64,000 nt of DNA. It comes from Thaumarchaeota archaeon CSP1-1 (GTDB taxonomy: Archaea > Thermoproteota > Nitrososphaeria > Nitrososphaerales > Nitrosopumilaceae). The DNA lies in NCBI GenBank assembly GCA_001443365.1, contig LDXL01000003.1:1-64000 (forward strand). The letters are read 5' to 3'. Position 1 is the first letter of the stretch; each line of letters opens with the position of its first letter. The notes under the pieces are model-generated. The model searched no databases and was not told the origin of the DNA. It was given only the letters and a program-made list of their open reading frames with translations. Below, piece by piece: positions 17,880 through 27,557 of this stretch. A program made the position numbers and the translations under genes.

Positions 17880-18422
17880 ATGGAGTTTTCAGAAGAACAA
17901 GTACGAGATATTTTGGAGTTAAAAGATCGGATAACCCAACAGATCGAAAAGCACAAAGAAGAGATTGAAAGTCTTGAAAAAAATTTAACGGTTTTAAATG
18001 TAATACTCAAGCAATCTAGTTTTACAAAAGCATCTTTACTTGAAGCTTCAACAACATCATCAAAATTTGAATCACCAATTCCATTAACAAAAACCTCTGA
18101 TGGCTCAGTTATTGCAAATGCGTACGTTACACCAGAACAGGTTTCAATTATTTTAGAGGAGGGCGTAGGCTTGCAACCTGAAACTCCCCCATTCAAATCA
18201 TTTTTCGTTGAAAGAATAATTGGGGAGATGAAGAAAAAGGATAACGCTGAAGCAGAAAACGGAAAAATCCAAAGAGAATCAATTATTGATTGTATTATTA
18301 ACAAAAATGGCAGCAAAATTAGAGAGATTATTATCAAAAATTATCGTCAGAAGGAACGAATTAACGAAATTATCAACACAGCTGCTTGGTCTCTATCAAA
18401 AATGATTGATAATTCAAGTTAG
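17880..18422 (+). CDS. Conserved-looking coiled-coil protein upstream of guaA
   Basis: An unrecognised 180-residue protein. Residues 5-45 form a charged coiled coil (QVRDILELKDRITQQIEKHK), followed by a Ser/Thr-rich linker. A basic helical C-terminal half (about 115-178) contains FFVERIIGEMKKKD and SKIREIIIKNYRQKERINE. Acid and base patterning suggests a soluble nucleic-acid- or protein-binding factor. It starts with ATG and guaA starts 8 nt after its stop, so they are co-transcribed; that does not reveal its role. Confidence 0.8.
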   Translation: MEFSEEQVRDILELKDRITQQIEKHKEEIESLEKNLTVLNVILKQSSFTKASLLEASTTSSKFESPIPLTKTSDGSVIANAYVTPEQVSIILEEGVGLQPETPPFKSFFVERIIGEMKKKDNAEAENGKIQRESIIDCIINKNGSKIREIIIKNYRQKERINEIINTAAWSLSKMIDNSS

Positions 18423-18430
18423 GGGAAATC

Positions 18431-19954
18431 ATGGAAAAAATTGTAGTATTAGATTTTGGATCGCAGTATAGTCACTTGATTTGTAGAAGAATTCGAGATT
18501 TTTCAGTATTAGCAGAACTTGTACCTTACGATATTTCTCTTGATGAGCTAAAAAAACTGGAACCAAAAGGGATTATTTTCTCTGGAGGTCCATCTAGTGT
18601 CTACATTTCAGATGCACCTATGCCAGCAAAGGAAATTTTTGAAATGAAATTACCAATTTTAGGAATATGTTATGGTCATCAGTTAATCGTAAACAATTTT
18701 GGAGGAAAGGTAAAACGAGCTAACAAAGAATATGGCTCTTCCCTACTAACAATTGATAACGATTCTGATTTACTAAGTGGGATAGGTGGGCCAATTAGAG
18801 CATGGATGAGTCATGGTGATGAAGCAGAACAAGTTCCATCTAGTTTTAAAACAATAGGACATACTGAAACTGTAAGTGCTGCAGCCATTGCAGATCAGGA
18901 GAATTCTATTTATGGTATTCAATTTCATCCAGAAGTAGTTCATACAGAACAGGGCACTACAATTCTGAAAAATTTTGCATTAAAAATTTGTAAAGTCAAA
19001 CAAGAATGGACAATGGAAACTTTTGTAGAAAATACAGTGAATGAAATTTCTAAGATAGATGGTAATGTCTTATGTGGAGTGAGTGGCGGAATTGATTCTA
19101 CGGTAGCTGCCTTACTTATTCACAAAGCAATTGGAGATAGACTAAAATGTATTTTTGTAGATAATGGACTTTTAAGATTAAATGAGGAAAGAGAAATAGA
19201 AGAGATGTTTAGAAAAAATTTTGCTGTAAATTTTAGTTCCGTTAATGCAAAACAACAGTTTTTATCAAAACTAAAGGGAATTACTGATCCGGAGCAAAAA
19301 AGAAAAATTGTTGGTGAAGAATTTATTAGAATTTTTACAGATTTTGCACAAAAAAATGGACCATTCAAGTGGCTTGCTCAAGGAACATTATATCCGGATG
19401 TTATTGAAAGTGGTGTATCAAAAGGTCCTGCTGCAATAATTAAAACACATCATAATGTTGGTGGCTTACCAAAGTGGCTTAATCTTGAGATACTAGAACC
19501 TTTACGTGAATTATACAAAGATGAGGTCAGAAAAGTAGCAGAAATTCTTGGTGTTCCAAAAAATTTATTGATGCGTCATCCTTTTCCTGGACCTGGTCTT
19601 GCTGTAAGAATAATTGGAGAGGTTACAGATAAGAAGTTAGAAATAGCAAAAATTGCAAGTAAAATAGTTGAAGAAGAATTAGAGGAGGCTGAACTTTATG
19701 ATAAGGTCTGGCAAGCATATGCAGCAGTTGGTGATGACCGAGCTGTTGGAGTTGTAGGAGATGAGAGAAAATATGGAAATATTGTAATGATTCGTGTTGT
19801 TGATTCTATTGATGCTATGACTGCAGATTGGACAAGACTTCCACATGGATTACTTGAAAAGATTAGTAATAGAATAACTAATGAAATCGAAGATGTAACT
19901 TGGGTTACCTATGTTGTATCTAGCAAACCGCCAGCAACTATAGAACCACAGTGA
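18431..19954 (+). CDS. guaA: GMP synthase (glutamine-hydrolysing)
   Basis: Amidates XMP to GMP. The 507-residue protein is the fused two-domain form. The amidotransferase domain has C80 in GICYGHQL and H166/E168 in QFHPEVV. The ATP-pyrophosphatase domain carries the P-loop VSGGIDSTV (about 217-225). The C-terminal dimerisation domain ends PPATIEPQ, as is usual. Many archaea split GuaA into two genes, so the fused form is worth noting. An AGGGGAAATC site precedes the ATG. Confidence 0.96.
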   Translation: MEKIVVLDFGSQYSHLICRRIRDFSVLAELVPYDISLDELKKLEPKGIIFSGGPSSVYISDAPMPAKEIFEMKLPILGICYGHQLIVNNFGGKVKRANKEYGSSLLTIDNDSDLLSGIGGPIRAWMSHGDEAEQVPSSFKTIGHTETVSAAAIADQENSIYGIQFHPEVVHTEQGTTILKNFALKICKVKQEWTMETFVENTVNEISKIDGNVLCGVSGGIDSTVAALLIHKAIGDRLKCIFVDNGLLRLNEEREIEEMFRKNFAVNFSSVNAKQQFLSKLKGITDPEQKRKIVGEEFIRIFTDFAQKNGPFKWLAQGTLYPDVIESGVSKGPAAIIKTHHNVGGLPKWLNLEILEPLRELYKDEVRKVAEILGVPKNLLMRHPFPGPGLAVRIIGEVTDKKLEIAKIASKIVEEELEEAELYDKVWQAYAAVGDDRAVGVVGDERKYGNIVMIRVVDSIDAMTADWTRLPHGLLEKISNRITNEIEDVTWVTYVVSSKPPATIEPQ

Positions 19955-19989
19955 GATTTCAAAAAGATGCTGTACTTTTGAAAGTGCAA

Positions 19990-20202
19990 TCAGTTTTTAG
20001 TTTCCATGTAAAAATTTGCTACAGATCTTTGGATTAAGGCCTCAATTTTTAGTAGATTTTGGAGATAATTTTTATCAAATCTGGTTTCAACTTTTGAAAA
20101 GTATACTAGGTCAAGACTCTGTTCAAACATCCTATCTTGCATATTTCTTAATTTTCTTTCATAGTCAGCTAGCATACTATTTCCACTTTTGATATAATAC
20201 AA
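19990..20202 (-). CDS. Small helical protein of unknown function
   Basis: Encodes up to 70 residues; the second methionine (residue 10, MLADYERKLRNMQ) is the likelier start. The sequence is entirely helical and charged (ADYERKLRNMQDRMFEQSLD) with hydrophobic heptad positions. It is convergent with guaA and has a 35-nt gap to it. No family is recognised. The short length leaves some doubt that it is expressed. Confidence 0.5.
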   Translation of the reverse strand: MYYIKSGNSMLADYERKLRNMQDRMFEQSLDLVYFSKVETRFDKNYLQNLLKIEALIQRSVANFYMETKN

Positions 20203-20287
20203 AACCTTAACAGATTTTATAAATAGAATTTTGTTAGAAACGTACGAACAATCAATTTCGGCTAAATTGGTTAATCTAGATTATATG

Positions 20288-20389
20288 TCATTTTCTAAAA
20301 ACAATCCATAACCTTGTTCCAACAAAGACTGTTACAGCAGCAATAATTAATCCAATTGTAATGAATTGCCCAATTTCCTCCTCAGTCAC
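20288..20389 (-). CDS. 33-residue single-pass membrane protein
   Basis: A GTG start overlaps the TGA of the ROK kinase gene (GTGA), followed by codons for VTEEEIGQFITIGLIIAAV and a TGA at 20288-20290. The centre (about 10-29) is a membrane helix, preceded by three glutamates and followed by a basic tail (RLWIVFRK). A GAGGAGG-like stretch lies inside its own second to fifth codons. The 4-nt overlap with the kinase is the pattern used by translationally coupled genes here, which supports it as real. Function unknown. Confidence 0.55.
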   Translation of the reverse strand: MTEEEIGQFITIGLIIAAVTVFVGTRLWIVFRK

Positions 20390-21255
20390 AATAAACTAGC
20401 TCCAAAAACTCCTGCTGAATCACCAAGTTGATTTTTTAAAATTGGTGTCTCTACCAGATCACTGAATACCTTATCGTATACGGCATCTCGTCCTTCATCA
20501 TAAAGAAATGAAATGTTAGAAATACCTCCCCCTAAAACTATAACATCAGGATCTAAAATATCTATAACGTTTGCTAACCCAATTCCAAAGTTTTCCAGAA
20601 ATTCTTTTTTCCATTGTTGTCCTTTTTCAGTATCAAGATTATGAATAATTGAAGGTAGTGATTCAGTTTTTCCTGTAAGTTCAGTCCATCTTTTTTCTAG
20701 GGCAGGTCCACTGATGTAAGTTTCAACACATCCTAGTTTACCACAATAACATTTGTTTCCATTAATTCTGAGAGTGTGGTGTCCCCATTCACCAGCGATG
20801 TAGGTTCTACCTCTGTGAACCTCCCCATTGATTACTATTCCACCTCCAACTCCAGTTCCTATTATTACACCAAACACGACCTTGTGATTTTTTGCTGCAC
20901 CCAAGGTGGCCTCAGCTAATGCAAAACAATTTGCGTCATTATCTATCGCAATTTCTTGATCTAGAGCTTGTTTTAGATCCTCTTTTAGAGGCATGCCTAT
21001 AAGACATTGCGTGTTACTGTTTTTTATTAGGCCAGATTTTTTAGATATTGCACCAGGAGCACTAACTCCTATTGTAACATTGTTACTTGCTTTTATTTTT
21101 AGTTCCTCTACTAGAGAAACAATAGAATTTATGATTGATTTGTAACCTTTCTCTTGTTGTGTTGGAATACGCGTTCTTTCAACTACATTGAAGCTATCAT
21201 CAAGTAAAATCCCTTCAATTTTTGTACCACCAAGATCAATTCCTATTTTATTCAC
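20386..21255 (-). CDS. ROK-family sugar kinase
   Basis: A 289-residue ATP-dependent hexose or N-acetylhexosamine kinase. It has GIDLGGTKIEGILLDD at residues 4-19 (phosphate loop), the catalytic aspartate in IAIDNDANCFALAE, GVIIGTGVGGGIV, and the ROK zinc site made by the histidine of GEWGHHTL and cysteines of CYCGKLGCVE. ADP-dependent glucokinases are common in archaea, so a ROK type is of interest. Substrate (glucose, N-acetylglucosamine or N-acetylmannosamine) cannot be read from sequence. A 33-residue membrane protein follows with a 4-nt overlap. Confidence 0.85.
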   Translation of the reverse strand: MNKIGIDLGGTKIEGILLDDSFNVVERTRIPTQQEKGYKSIINSIVSLVEELKIKASNNVTIGVSAPGAISKKSGLIKNSNTQCLIGMPLKEDLKQALDQEIAIDNDANCFALAEATLGAAKNHKVVFGVIIGTGVGGGIVINGEVHRGRTYIAGEWGHHTLRINGNKCYCGKLGCVETYISGPALEKRWTELTGKTESLPSIIHNLDTEKGQQWKKEFLENFGIGLANVIDILDPDVIVLGGGISNISFLYDEGRDAVYDKVFSDLVETPILKNQLGDSAGVFGASLL

Positions 21256-21327
21256 AATACCAAATCACAACTGTGTGTTTTGAAGTTTTCAGTTAAAAAT
21301 GGTGATAAAAAGATTCTAGTTAATTAG

Positions 21328-22950
21328 TTACATATGTGGTGGCATTGGGCCACCATGAGATCCACCGGAAATTGCTATAACATCATCAATTCTCAAAATC
21401 ATGCATGCAGTTTCGGTAGCAGACTTGATAATCTGCTCCTTTACAACCACTGGTTCGACAATGTCTTGAGCATACATGTCGGCAATCTTGCCCTTTCTTG
21501 CATCGATTCCTGTCCATTTCAGGCCTTGAGATTGCTTTGCTCTAAGATTTGTCATAGTATCGATTGGATCCATTCCAGCATTTTCTGCAATTGTTAATGG
21601 AATAACTTCAAGTGCTTCAGCATATTTTGTGATTGCAAGTTGTTCTCTTCCATCAAAGCTGTCTGCCCATTCTTTTAGATTTGATGCTAGAAATGCCTCT
21701 GGAGCTCCACCACCACCAACTATTGATGGTTTTTCAATTACATCTTTTACAACCATAAGAGCGTCATGAATTGAACGATCAACCTCATCAACTACTCTTT
21801 GAGAGCCGCCACGTATCAAAAGTGTCACTGATTGTGGGTTTCTGCAGCCTTCAACAAATACCCATTTATCTGATTCAACCTTTTTCTGATGGACTAGCTC
21901 GGCATAACCTAGATCTTTTTCAGTCAAGTCATCAATATTAGTTGTAACTCTACCACCAGTTGCCTTGGCAAGCTTTGTCATGTCACTTTCCTTAACTCGT
22001 CTAACGGCTAGAATTCCATGCTTAGCCAGATAGTGTTGTGCAATGTCATCAATACCTTTTTGACATATGAGTACATTTGCACCTGCTTCATGAATTTTTT
22101 CTACCATAGTTTTTAGCATTCTGTTTTCTTCCTCTAGGAACATCTGCATTTGAGTAGGATCACTAATTCTGATTTCAGCACTCATTTCAGTTTTTTCAAT
22201 TTCTAGAGCAGCGTTAATTAGAGCAATTTTAGCTCTTTCAATTTTTGTTGGCATACCACTGTGAACAATCTCTTTGTCAAGGACAATTCCCTTTATTAGC
22301 GCAGTATCTAATATAGAGGCACCTGATTTTTTCTCAACTTTAATGTTGTCAAGATCAACAGTATATTTTTCTGCCTTTTTTATTGCAACTTTTAAAATTG
22401 CGTCAACTACTATTTTTGAGAGAGTTTCACTATCCTCAGAGACTAATTTTGATTGCATGCTGGTCTGTGCAATTTTCAGTAAAGAAACTCGATCATCAGG
22501 TGAGATGGTTTTTGCAATATCAGATAGTAATTGTAATGCCTTTTCAGCTGCTGCTTGATAACCCTCTACTATTACAGAGGAGTGAACATCTTTGCTCAAC
22601 AGCTGTTCAGCCTTTTCAAGTAAGGCACCTGCAAAGATAACTGAGGAGGTTGTGCCATCGCCAACCTCATTATCCATAGTCTTTGAGATCTCAACTATCA
22701 TTTTGGCTGCTGGATGCTGGACATCAATTTCTTTAAGAATGGTTGCTCCATCATTTGTAATTGTAACATCCCCAATGGGATCAACTAGCATCTTATCCAA
22801 ACCTCGAGGTCCTAGACTTGTTTTAACCAAATCTGCAACTAGTTTTGCAGCAGCAATATTGTTTTTTTGAGCGTCTTTACCTTTCTGCTGAAGAGCACTC
22901 TCTTTAAGCACTAAAACTGGTCCTTGTGGGGTTTGTTGAATTGATGCCAT
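21328..22950 (-). CDS. ths: Thermosome subunit (group II chaperonin)
   Basis: ATP-driven protein-folding complex of the archaeal cytosol. The 540-residue subunit contains the nucleotide-site motifs [14 protein letters not shown]-like segment near 47, [12 protein letters not shown] near 97 and the C-terminal [11 protein letters not shown]. The tail is [12 protein letters not shown], glycine- and methionine-rich as in other group II chaperonins. It has its own promoter region (72 nt before the ROK gene, 43 nt from adenine deaminase). Thaumarchaea usually encode a second subunit elsewhere. Confidence 0.96.
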   Translation of the reverse strand: MASIQQTPQGPVLVLKESALQQKGKDAQKNNIAAAKLVADLVKTSLGPRGLDKMLVDPIGDVTITNDGATILKEIDVQHPAAKMIVEISKTMDNEVGDGTTSSVIFAGALLEKAEQLLSKDVHSSVIVEGYQAAAEKALQLLSDIAKTISPDDRVSLLKIAQTSMQSKLVSEDSETLSKIVVDAILKVAIKKAEKYTVDLDNIKVEKKSGASILDTALIKGIVLDKEIVHSGMPTKIERAKIALINAALEIEKTEMSAEIRISDPTQMQMFLEEENRMLKTMVEKIHEAGANVLICQKGIDDIAQHYLAKHGILAVRRVKESDMTKLAKATGGRVTTNIDDLTEKDLGYAELVHQKKVESDKWVFVEGCRNPQSVTLLIRGGSQRVVDEVDRSIHDALMVVKDVIEKPSIVGGGGAPEAFLASNLKEWADSFDGREQLAITKYAEALEVIPLTIAENAGMDPIDTMTNLRAKQSQGLKWTGIDARKGKIADMYAQDIVEPVVVKEQIIKSATETACMILRIDDVIAISGGSHGGPMPPHM

Positions 22951-22993
22951 ATAATTCGTTTCAAATGCGTGGAATACCCCTTTTTAAGATTAC

Positions 22994-24754
22994 TTAGTTG
23001 AAAGGTGGGATGAAGGATCTATTTTTTACATCAACTATTCCGCTATACAGAATTCTAATTGCAGGTAATGCAAGAAAGGGCAAGAAAAGCGGAATTAAAT
23101 GAGGTTTTTTGAATTTACATCCTGATTCTACAATTGTAGAATTCAAATCTGCAAAGTTTTGATGTACTTTCTCAAAAGAGTCAGTTGAAATAATTCCTGC
23201 CATTTGAAGTGGTAAAGAAGAAAGAGTATTGCCATTTTTAACAACAGTCATTCCGCCCTGTGATTTAACTAAATTGTTTGCTGCAATGGTCATATCTTTA
23301 TCATTTGAACCGATTACAATTAGATCGTTTTCATGAAAATTCCATGTGGAAGCAAAAGCACCTATTTGTGATCCAAAGTTTTTTAGAAATCCAATAGCAT
23401 GTTTTTTTGAACCATATGTCCTATCAAATGCTGCCACCTTCCAGACATCTTTATCTTCTGATGCTAACACATTTCCATCTTTTGTCTTAAGCTCAGTCTC
23501 CTCTTTTTTAGTAATAATTTCAGTCTGCATGGTAATCAAATTAGCAGTAACAGAAGAGGATTTTGATTTTACATGAAAAATATTTTCAGAAAATTTTTTA
23601 AGTTTTACAGTATTCCTAATCCACTTTGGAATAGTTTTTGGCTGTATTTTAGTAATAACTTTTCCATTTGATACAACAAGTTTACCTCCAACAAAAACTT
23701 TGTTTGGGAGCATTGTGGTAAGATTGTCAAAAACTAAAATATCAGCAAGTTTTCCTGGAGCTATTCCTCCAAGGTCTTTTCCCAGGTTATAATAATCAAA
23801 ACAGTTCTTTGAAGCCATTGTAATTGCGTCAATTGGATCTAATCCTAATTTTATGGATTCTCGTACACAATGATCGATATGACCGTAATGTGACAGATCA
23901 AGTGGATCTATTCCATCAGAACAAAACATCAGTCTTTCAGTATTTGTTTCGTGGTTCATCACACCAGGTAAAATTTCCTTCAGATCACGTCTAATAGAGC
24001 CCTCACGAATCATTATCCACATACCAAGTCTAAGCCGCTCTAAAACTTGTTCAAAATTAACAGGTTCGTGACATGAAAGTATTCCAGATGAAACGTATGC
24101 GTTTAGTTTTTTTCCAGAAGCACCAGCGGTATGGCCGTTAATGATACAATCGTTATCTAGCATCATAGCTAAAGTCTTCATAGTTTTTGAATCCCTTTTT
24201 GTAACCTTTGTCCAAGAAAATACTTCGCCAAGACCTAGTACATTTGGTAATTTTATTGCGGTTTTTTCTTGAATTGCACTAAGGGTTTTTCCATGACTAA
24301 ATTTTCTGTCAACTGGCAGACCGCCTGGCACAACATGAAAAAATCGAATTGGAAGATTTTGAGTGAGTTTTACAAATTCCCTAAATCCACGGTATCCACA
24401 AACGCTTACAATATCAATCGGATCAGAAAAGAGTGATGTTACACCACATAGAAGTGATTTTTTTGCAAGCTCAGAGGGCAAAACAAACTGATCAATGTGA
24501 ATGTGAGGGTCGGCAAATCCAGGTGTTACATATTTTCCTTGTAAATCCATTACAATAGTTTTTGAACCTAATGTGTGTGATGCGTCTAGGCCAACATAAG
24601 CAATTCTTTCATTTACTATTGCAATTTGGGTTTGTGGTAAAATTTCATGTGAGTAAACATTCACAAGAGAACAATTTTTTAGAATGAGGTCTGCTTTTTT
24701 TTCTCCCATTGCAACTGCATTTAAAATTGGAATTGCTGAGGAAAGATTTTCCAC
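22994..24754 (-). CDS. ade: Adenine deaminase
   Basis: Hydrolyses adenine to hypoxanthine and ammonia. The 586-residue protein matches the AdeC/YerA family: an N-terminal amidohydrolase barrel with the metal-binding TPGFADPHIHID, GLGEVFSWTKV, NGHTAGASGK, LMFCSDGIDP, followed by the family-specific C-terminal domain (from about 410, TITMQTEI-like, with AFASTWNFHEND). Product ammonia would be useful to an ammonia oxidiser, which is inference. Starts with ATG, divergent from rpl44e. Confidence 0.9.
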   Translation of the reverse strand: MENLSSAIPILNAVAMGEKKADLILKNCSLVNVYSHEILPQTQIAIVNERIAYVGLDASHTLGSKTIVMDLQGKYVTPGFADPHIHIDQFVLPSELAKKSLLCGVTSLFSDPIDIVSVCGYRGFREFVKLTQNLPIRFFHVVPGGLPVDRKFSHGKTLSAIQEKTAIKLPNVLGLGEVFSWTKVTKRDSKTMKTLAMMLDNDCIINGHTAGASGKKLNAYVSSGILSCHEPVNFEQVLERLRLGMWIMIREGSIRRDLKEILPGVMNHETNTERLMFCSDGIDPLDLSHYGHIDHCVRESIKLGLDPIDAITMASKNCFDYYNLGKDLGGIAPGKLADILVFDNLTTMLPNKVFVGGKLVVSNGKVITKIQPKTIPKWIRNTVKLKKFSENIFHVKSKSSSVTANLITMQTEIITKKEETELKTKDGNVLASEDKDVWKVAAFDRTYGSKKHAIGFLKNFGSQIGAFASTWNFHENDLIVIGSNDKDMTIAANNLVKSQGGMTVVKNGNTLSSLPLQMAGIISTDSFEKVHQNFADLNSTIVESGCKFKKPHLIPLFLPFLALPAIRILYSGIVDVKNRSFIPPFN

Positions 24755-24849
24755 ATAAACTATTGTTTTCAGAACCTATTATAGATTCAAAGCGATGTTT
24801 AAATTACCGTCAAGGGAGGTTTTTCATATTGAACTTACCCAAGGAGATT

Positions 24850-25110
24850 ATGAGATATTGTCCTAAATGTAACACGCATACAAAACAAAAGATGACTCAA
24901 TACAAAGCTGGAAAACGAAGAGGTTCAGCAATTGGTGAACGAAGGCACGCCGAAGACAAGAAAGGATATGGTGGACAGAAATTTCCAAAACTTGCAAAGC
25001 CTGCAAAAACTACAAAAAAATTCACGCCTATTCTAACGTGTACTATATGTAAGAAGAAATGGAATAAATCTGGAATAAGAATTCGAAAAGTCGAGTTGGT
25101 AGCAAAATGA
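24850..25110 (+). CDS. rpl44e: Ribosomal protein L44e
   Basis: Zinc-binding large-subunit protein, 86 residues from the ATG at 24850. Zinc ligands are C4 and C7 (YCPKCN) and C64 and C67 (LTCTICKK); the basic KRRGSAIGERRH lies between. A strong AAGGAG site sits just before this ATG. The frame is open back to 24709, but that extension overlaps the divergent adenine deaminase and is not homologous, so it is discarded. Overlaps rps27e by 4 nt. Confidence 0.95.
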   Translation: MRYCPKCNTHTKQKMTQYKAGKRRGSAIGERRHAEDKKGYGGQKFPKLAKPAKTTKKFTPILTCTICKKKWNKSGIRIRKVELVAK

Positions 25111-25304
25111 AAAAAGAGCATATACTCATTCCTAAACCTAGTAGTAAATTCCAGAAAGTAAAGTGTAAAGAATGTGATGAAGAAAATATCGTTTATTCAC
25201 ATGCCTCAACATCTGTAACATGCAAATCATGTGGCAATGTTATTGCAGAGCCATCAGGGGCAGTAGCAACTCTTCACGGTGAAATTTCAGGAAGCGCCGA
25301 GTAG
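25107..25304 (+). CDS. rps27e: Ribosomal protein S27e
   Basis: Zinc-ribbon protein of the small subunit, 65 residues with C20, C23, C39 and C42 (KCKECDEEN, TCKSCGN) and the usual C-terminal GGxA-like end (SGAVATLHGE). ATG overlaps the L44e stop by 4 nt, the classic archaeal L44e-S27e pair. Its last 18 nt overlap the end of the convergent cobY gene. Confidence 0.95.
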   Translation: MKKEHILIPKPSSKFQKVKCKECDEENIVYSHASTSVTCKSCGNVIAEPSGAVATLHGEISGSAE

Positions 25305-25871
25305 TCGGTAATCTTCCACAGTGTTTAGATTAAATGCGATCCTTTTATCATTTAATATATGATAGATTTCTTCAACCGAATCAAGATTATTAATTTCATT
25401 TGCATTTATTATTGAAACACCGGTAAAGTGACATTCTTTATTTTGAAAGATAACAGAGAAATCAGATTTTAAGCCAAGAGAGATTAGAAAGTCCCTTGTC
25501 ACAAGATAGCTTGTCCAGATTTTATCATGATGATGTGAGTTAACAATTTTTTTTACAATTACATCATCAAGTAATGGTAAATCTCCTGATACTACAAATA
25601 TGTCATCTTTGATTGAACGTAGAATCAGGTTTAGATCCTCCACATATCCTTTACCAGTTGTTTCAAATGTCTCAATCCCAGCATTTTGTAACATTTCTTT
25701 AGTTTTAGGAGAGTTGGGGCTAGTTGCTGCAATTATTTTTGAAAAGCAATTTGAATTTTGAAGGGCAAAGACCACATGTAAAATTGTGGGATGTATATGT
25801 TTTAGTAAGAGTTTTTCTTCATTTGTTTTCATCCGGCTTCCTTTGCCCCCTGCCATAACTAGTCCTATCAT
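25287..25871 (-). CDS. cobY: Adenosylcobinamide-phosphate guanylyltransferase, archaeal type
   Basis: Activates adenosylcobinamide phosphate with GTP, the non-orthologous archaeal replacement for bacterial CobU. The 194-residue nucleotidyltransferase has the N-terminal LVMAGGKGSRMK signature, the EEKLLLKH lysine segment and FVVSGDLPLLDDV with the metal-binding aspartate. It is last in the cobalamin operon and overlaps cobS by 4 nt. Its 3' end overlaps rps27e on the other strand. Confidence 0.9.
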   Translation of the reverse strand: MIGLVMAGGKGSRMKTNEEKLLLKHIHPTILHVVFALQNSNCFSKIIAATSPNSPKTKEMLQNAGIETFETTGKGYVEDLNLILRSIKDDIFVVSGDLPLLDDVIVKKIVNSHHHDKIWTSYLVTRDFLISLGLKSDFSVIFQNKECHFTGVSIINANEINNLDSVEEIYHILNDKRIAFNLNTVEDYRLLGAS

Positions 25872-26593
25872 ACTGATGCAAAAATTACAAGAGAAGACAA
25901 CCGTGTTATCTCGTTAGTAGCACCTAAAACATCTCCGGTTATGCCCCCAAAGCTTCGAGTGGAGAGTGCAAGAATAAACAATGTAAAAGCAATACCTGCT
26001 CCAAAGACGATTAATCCTGTTGTTCCCCCTATAATCACTAAAGGAATGATGGTAATTGTTCCTGCTATAGCCAATCTTCTTTTATCTTTCATTATTTGCA
26101 CGAATGGAGAATTTGAGCCAACTGCTGCCGAACGACCAAGACTTGCTTGTAATACCATGGAGAATTTTGATAATATTTCACTTAAAAGGATGGCTTGGAA
26201 GAGTACAAAGCCACTCATCAAAGATAGTGCTAAGATCATTCCTACAACATAGAGAACTATGGAGAGAATTCCCGCAGAACCTGTTGAAACATCTTTCATA
26301 GCTTGTAATTTTTTTTCTTTTTTTCCTTTTGTCATCAATCCATCAGCAAAGTCAGCAAGGCCATCTATGTGGTGTATTCCTGTGATGATTGCTAACGCGG
26401 CTACCACCAAGAGTGATACGATGAGTGGATCCAAAAATAATGATAAGCCTAAAGCAATTGAACCTATGATTAATCCAATAACAATTCCCACAATTGGAAA
26501 GATGTACATGTATTTTGCAACAGTTTCAAGATTGGTGTTGCTTGCAGGAATTATTGTTAGAAATGAAAATACGGAGCCAATTTCTCTAAGCAT
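25868..26593 (-). CDS. cobS: Adenosylcobinamide-GDP ribazoletransferase (cobalamin synthase)
   Basis: Integral membrane enzyme that joins adenosylcobinamide-GDP to the alpha-ribazole ligand. It shows FSFLTIIPAS near the start, the HHIDGLADFADGLM aspartate motif, and several hydrophobic helices ending in FGGITGDVLGATNEITR, all hallmarks of the family. A start five codons further upstream (26608) is possible but increases overlap with cbiB; MLREIGSVFSF at 26593 fits the family better. Confidence 0.93.
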   Translation of the reverse strand: MLREIGSVFSFLTIIPASNTNLETVAKYMYIFPIVGIVIGLIIGSIALGLSLFLDPLIVSLLVVAALAIITGIHHIDGLADFADGLMTKGKKEKKLQAMKDVSTGSAGILSIVLYVVGMILALSLMSGFVLFQAILLSEILSKFSMVLQASLGRSAAVGSNSPFVQIMKDKRRLAIAGTITIIPLVIIGGTTGLIVFGAGIAFTLFILALSTRSFGGITGDVLGATNEITRLSSLVIFASV

Positions 26594-27557
26594 GAATCCA
26601 CCAGCCAAGATAAGATAAAATGATCATTACTGGAATTGTAAAAATCACACAGAATAAAATCGATGTTACCTTCATCAATGCAATTGCAGAGTATAGATGA
26701 GATTTTGTAAGATCTTGGTTTCCTTCACCAATACAATAATGATCAATTTTTTCAAATCTTGCCCCTAATGCCCCTGCAAGGGCAGCCATAGGATAACCTG
26801 CATTAGGACTTTCAGTATTTTTACCATCTCTTTTCATTATTTGATACGATTTTTTCCAATCGTTGCCAAGGATCATTGCACCAATAACCATTACAAAACT
26901 TGTTATTCTTGCAGGAAGATAATTAAGTACATTATCGCAATTTGCTCCAAACCATCCTATATTTCTAAAAATACTAGTTTTGTAACCAATCATAGAATCA
27001 ATTGTGTTAACTATTCGATAGATGAACGCACCTGGAATTCCAAAAAAAGTGAAATAAAATAATGGGCCAGTAACTCCATCTACAGTATTCTCACTAATAC
27101 TTTCAAGAGTACCTGAGAGTAGGTGATTTTTGTCCAAATCCTTCGTATTTCTCTTTACAATCATGGATAGATTAGTTCTAGCAGCCTCAAGATCATTTTT
27201 CTCTATTGACAACATTACAGCCATGGCGTGCTTTTCCATGCCACGTATTGCAATTGTTGTTTTGAGTAATATTACACCAACTACAACTGATATAATTGAT
27301 GCAACAAATTCAATTGGGATGTTATTAATTTCAATATTTAGAAAAACAAGAATTGTTGCTACAAAAGCAGTTACTGATACAACTAAAATTATTCCACCGA
27401 TCTTTTCTACGTTAGGAGATTTGTTTTTTATAATTGGAACAATCTTTGCTATCAAAGTTCCAATCCATGAAGTAGGGTGAAATTTGTTTTTGGGATCACC
27501 TACGATAAGATCTAAAATTAGCGCAAATGTAACCACTAAAATAGATTCAAGTATCAT
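26586..27557 (-). CDS. cbiB: Adenosylcobinamide-phosphate synthase
   Basis: Membrane enzyme (CbiB, also called CobD in aerobic-pathway naming) that attaches the aminopropanol phosphate arm to adenosylcobyric acid. The 323-residue protein has DLIVGDPKNKFHPTSWIG near 16, the ESISENTVDGVTGPLFYF segment near 152 and SPNAGYPMAALAGALG near 248, with about five hydrophobic helices. Overlaps cobQ by 4 nt and cobS by 8 nt. Confidence 0.94.
   Translation of the reverse strand: MILESILVVTFALILDLIVGDPKNKFHPTSWIGTLIAKIVPIIKNKSPNVEKIGGIILVVSVTAFVATILVFLNIEINNIPIEFVASIISVVVGVILLKTTIAIRGMEKHAMAVMLSIEKNDLEAARTNLSMIVKRNTKDLDKNHLLSGTLESISENTVDGVTGPLFYFTFFGIPGAFIYRIVNTIDSMIGYKTSIFRNIGWFGANCDNVLNYLPARITSFVMVIGAMILGNDWKKSYQIMKRDGKNTESPNAGYPMAALAGALGARFEKIDHYCIGEGNQDLTKSHLYSAIALMKVTSILFCVIFTIPVMIILSYLGWWIHA

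Noticed and set aside
22274-22870. Overlapping plus-strand frames opposite the thermosome gene
   Set aside because: Antisense shadows of a conserved chaperonin gene; sequence is low complexity.
24709-24849. Upstream in-frame extension of rpl44e
   Set aside because: It overlaps the divergent adenine deaminase gene, lacks family similarity, and a strong AAGGAG site precedes the ATG at 24850.
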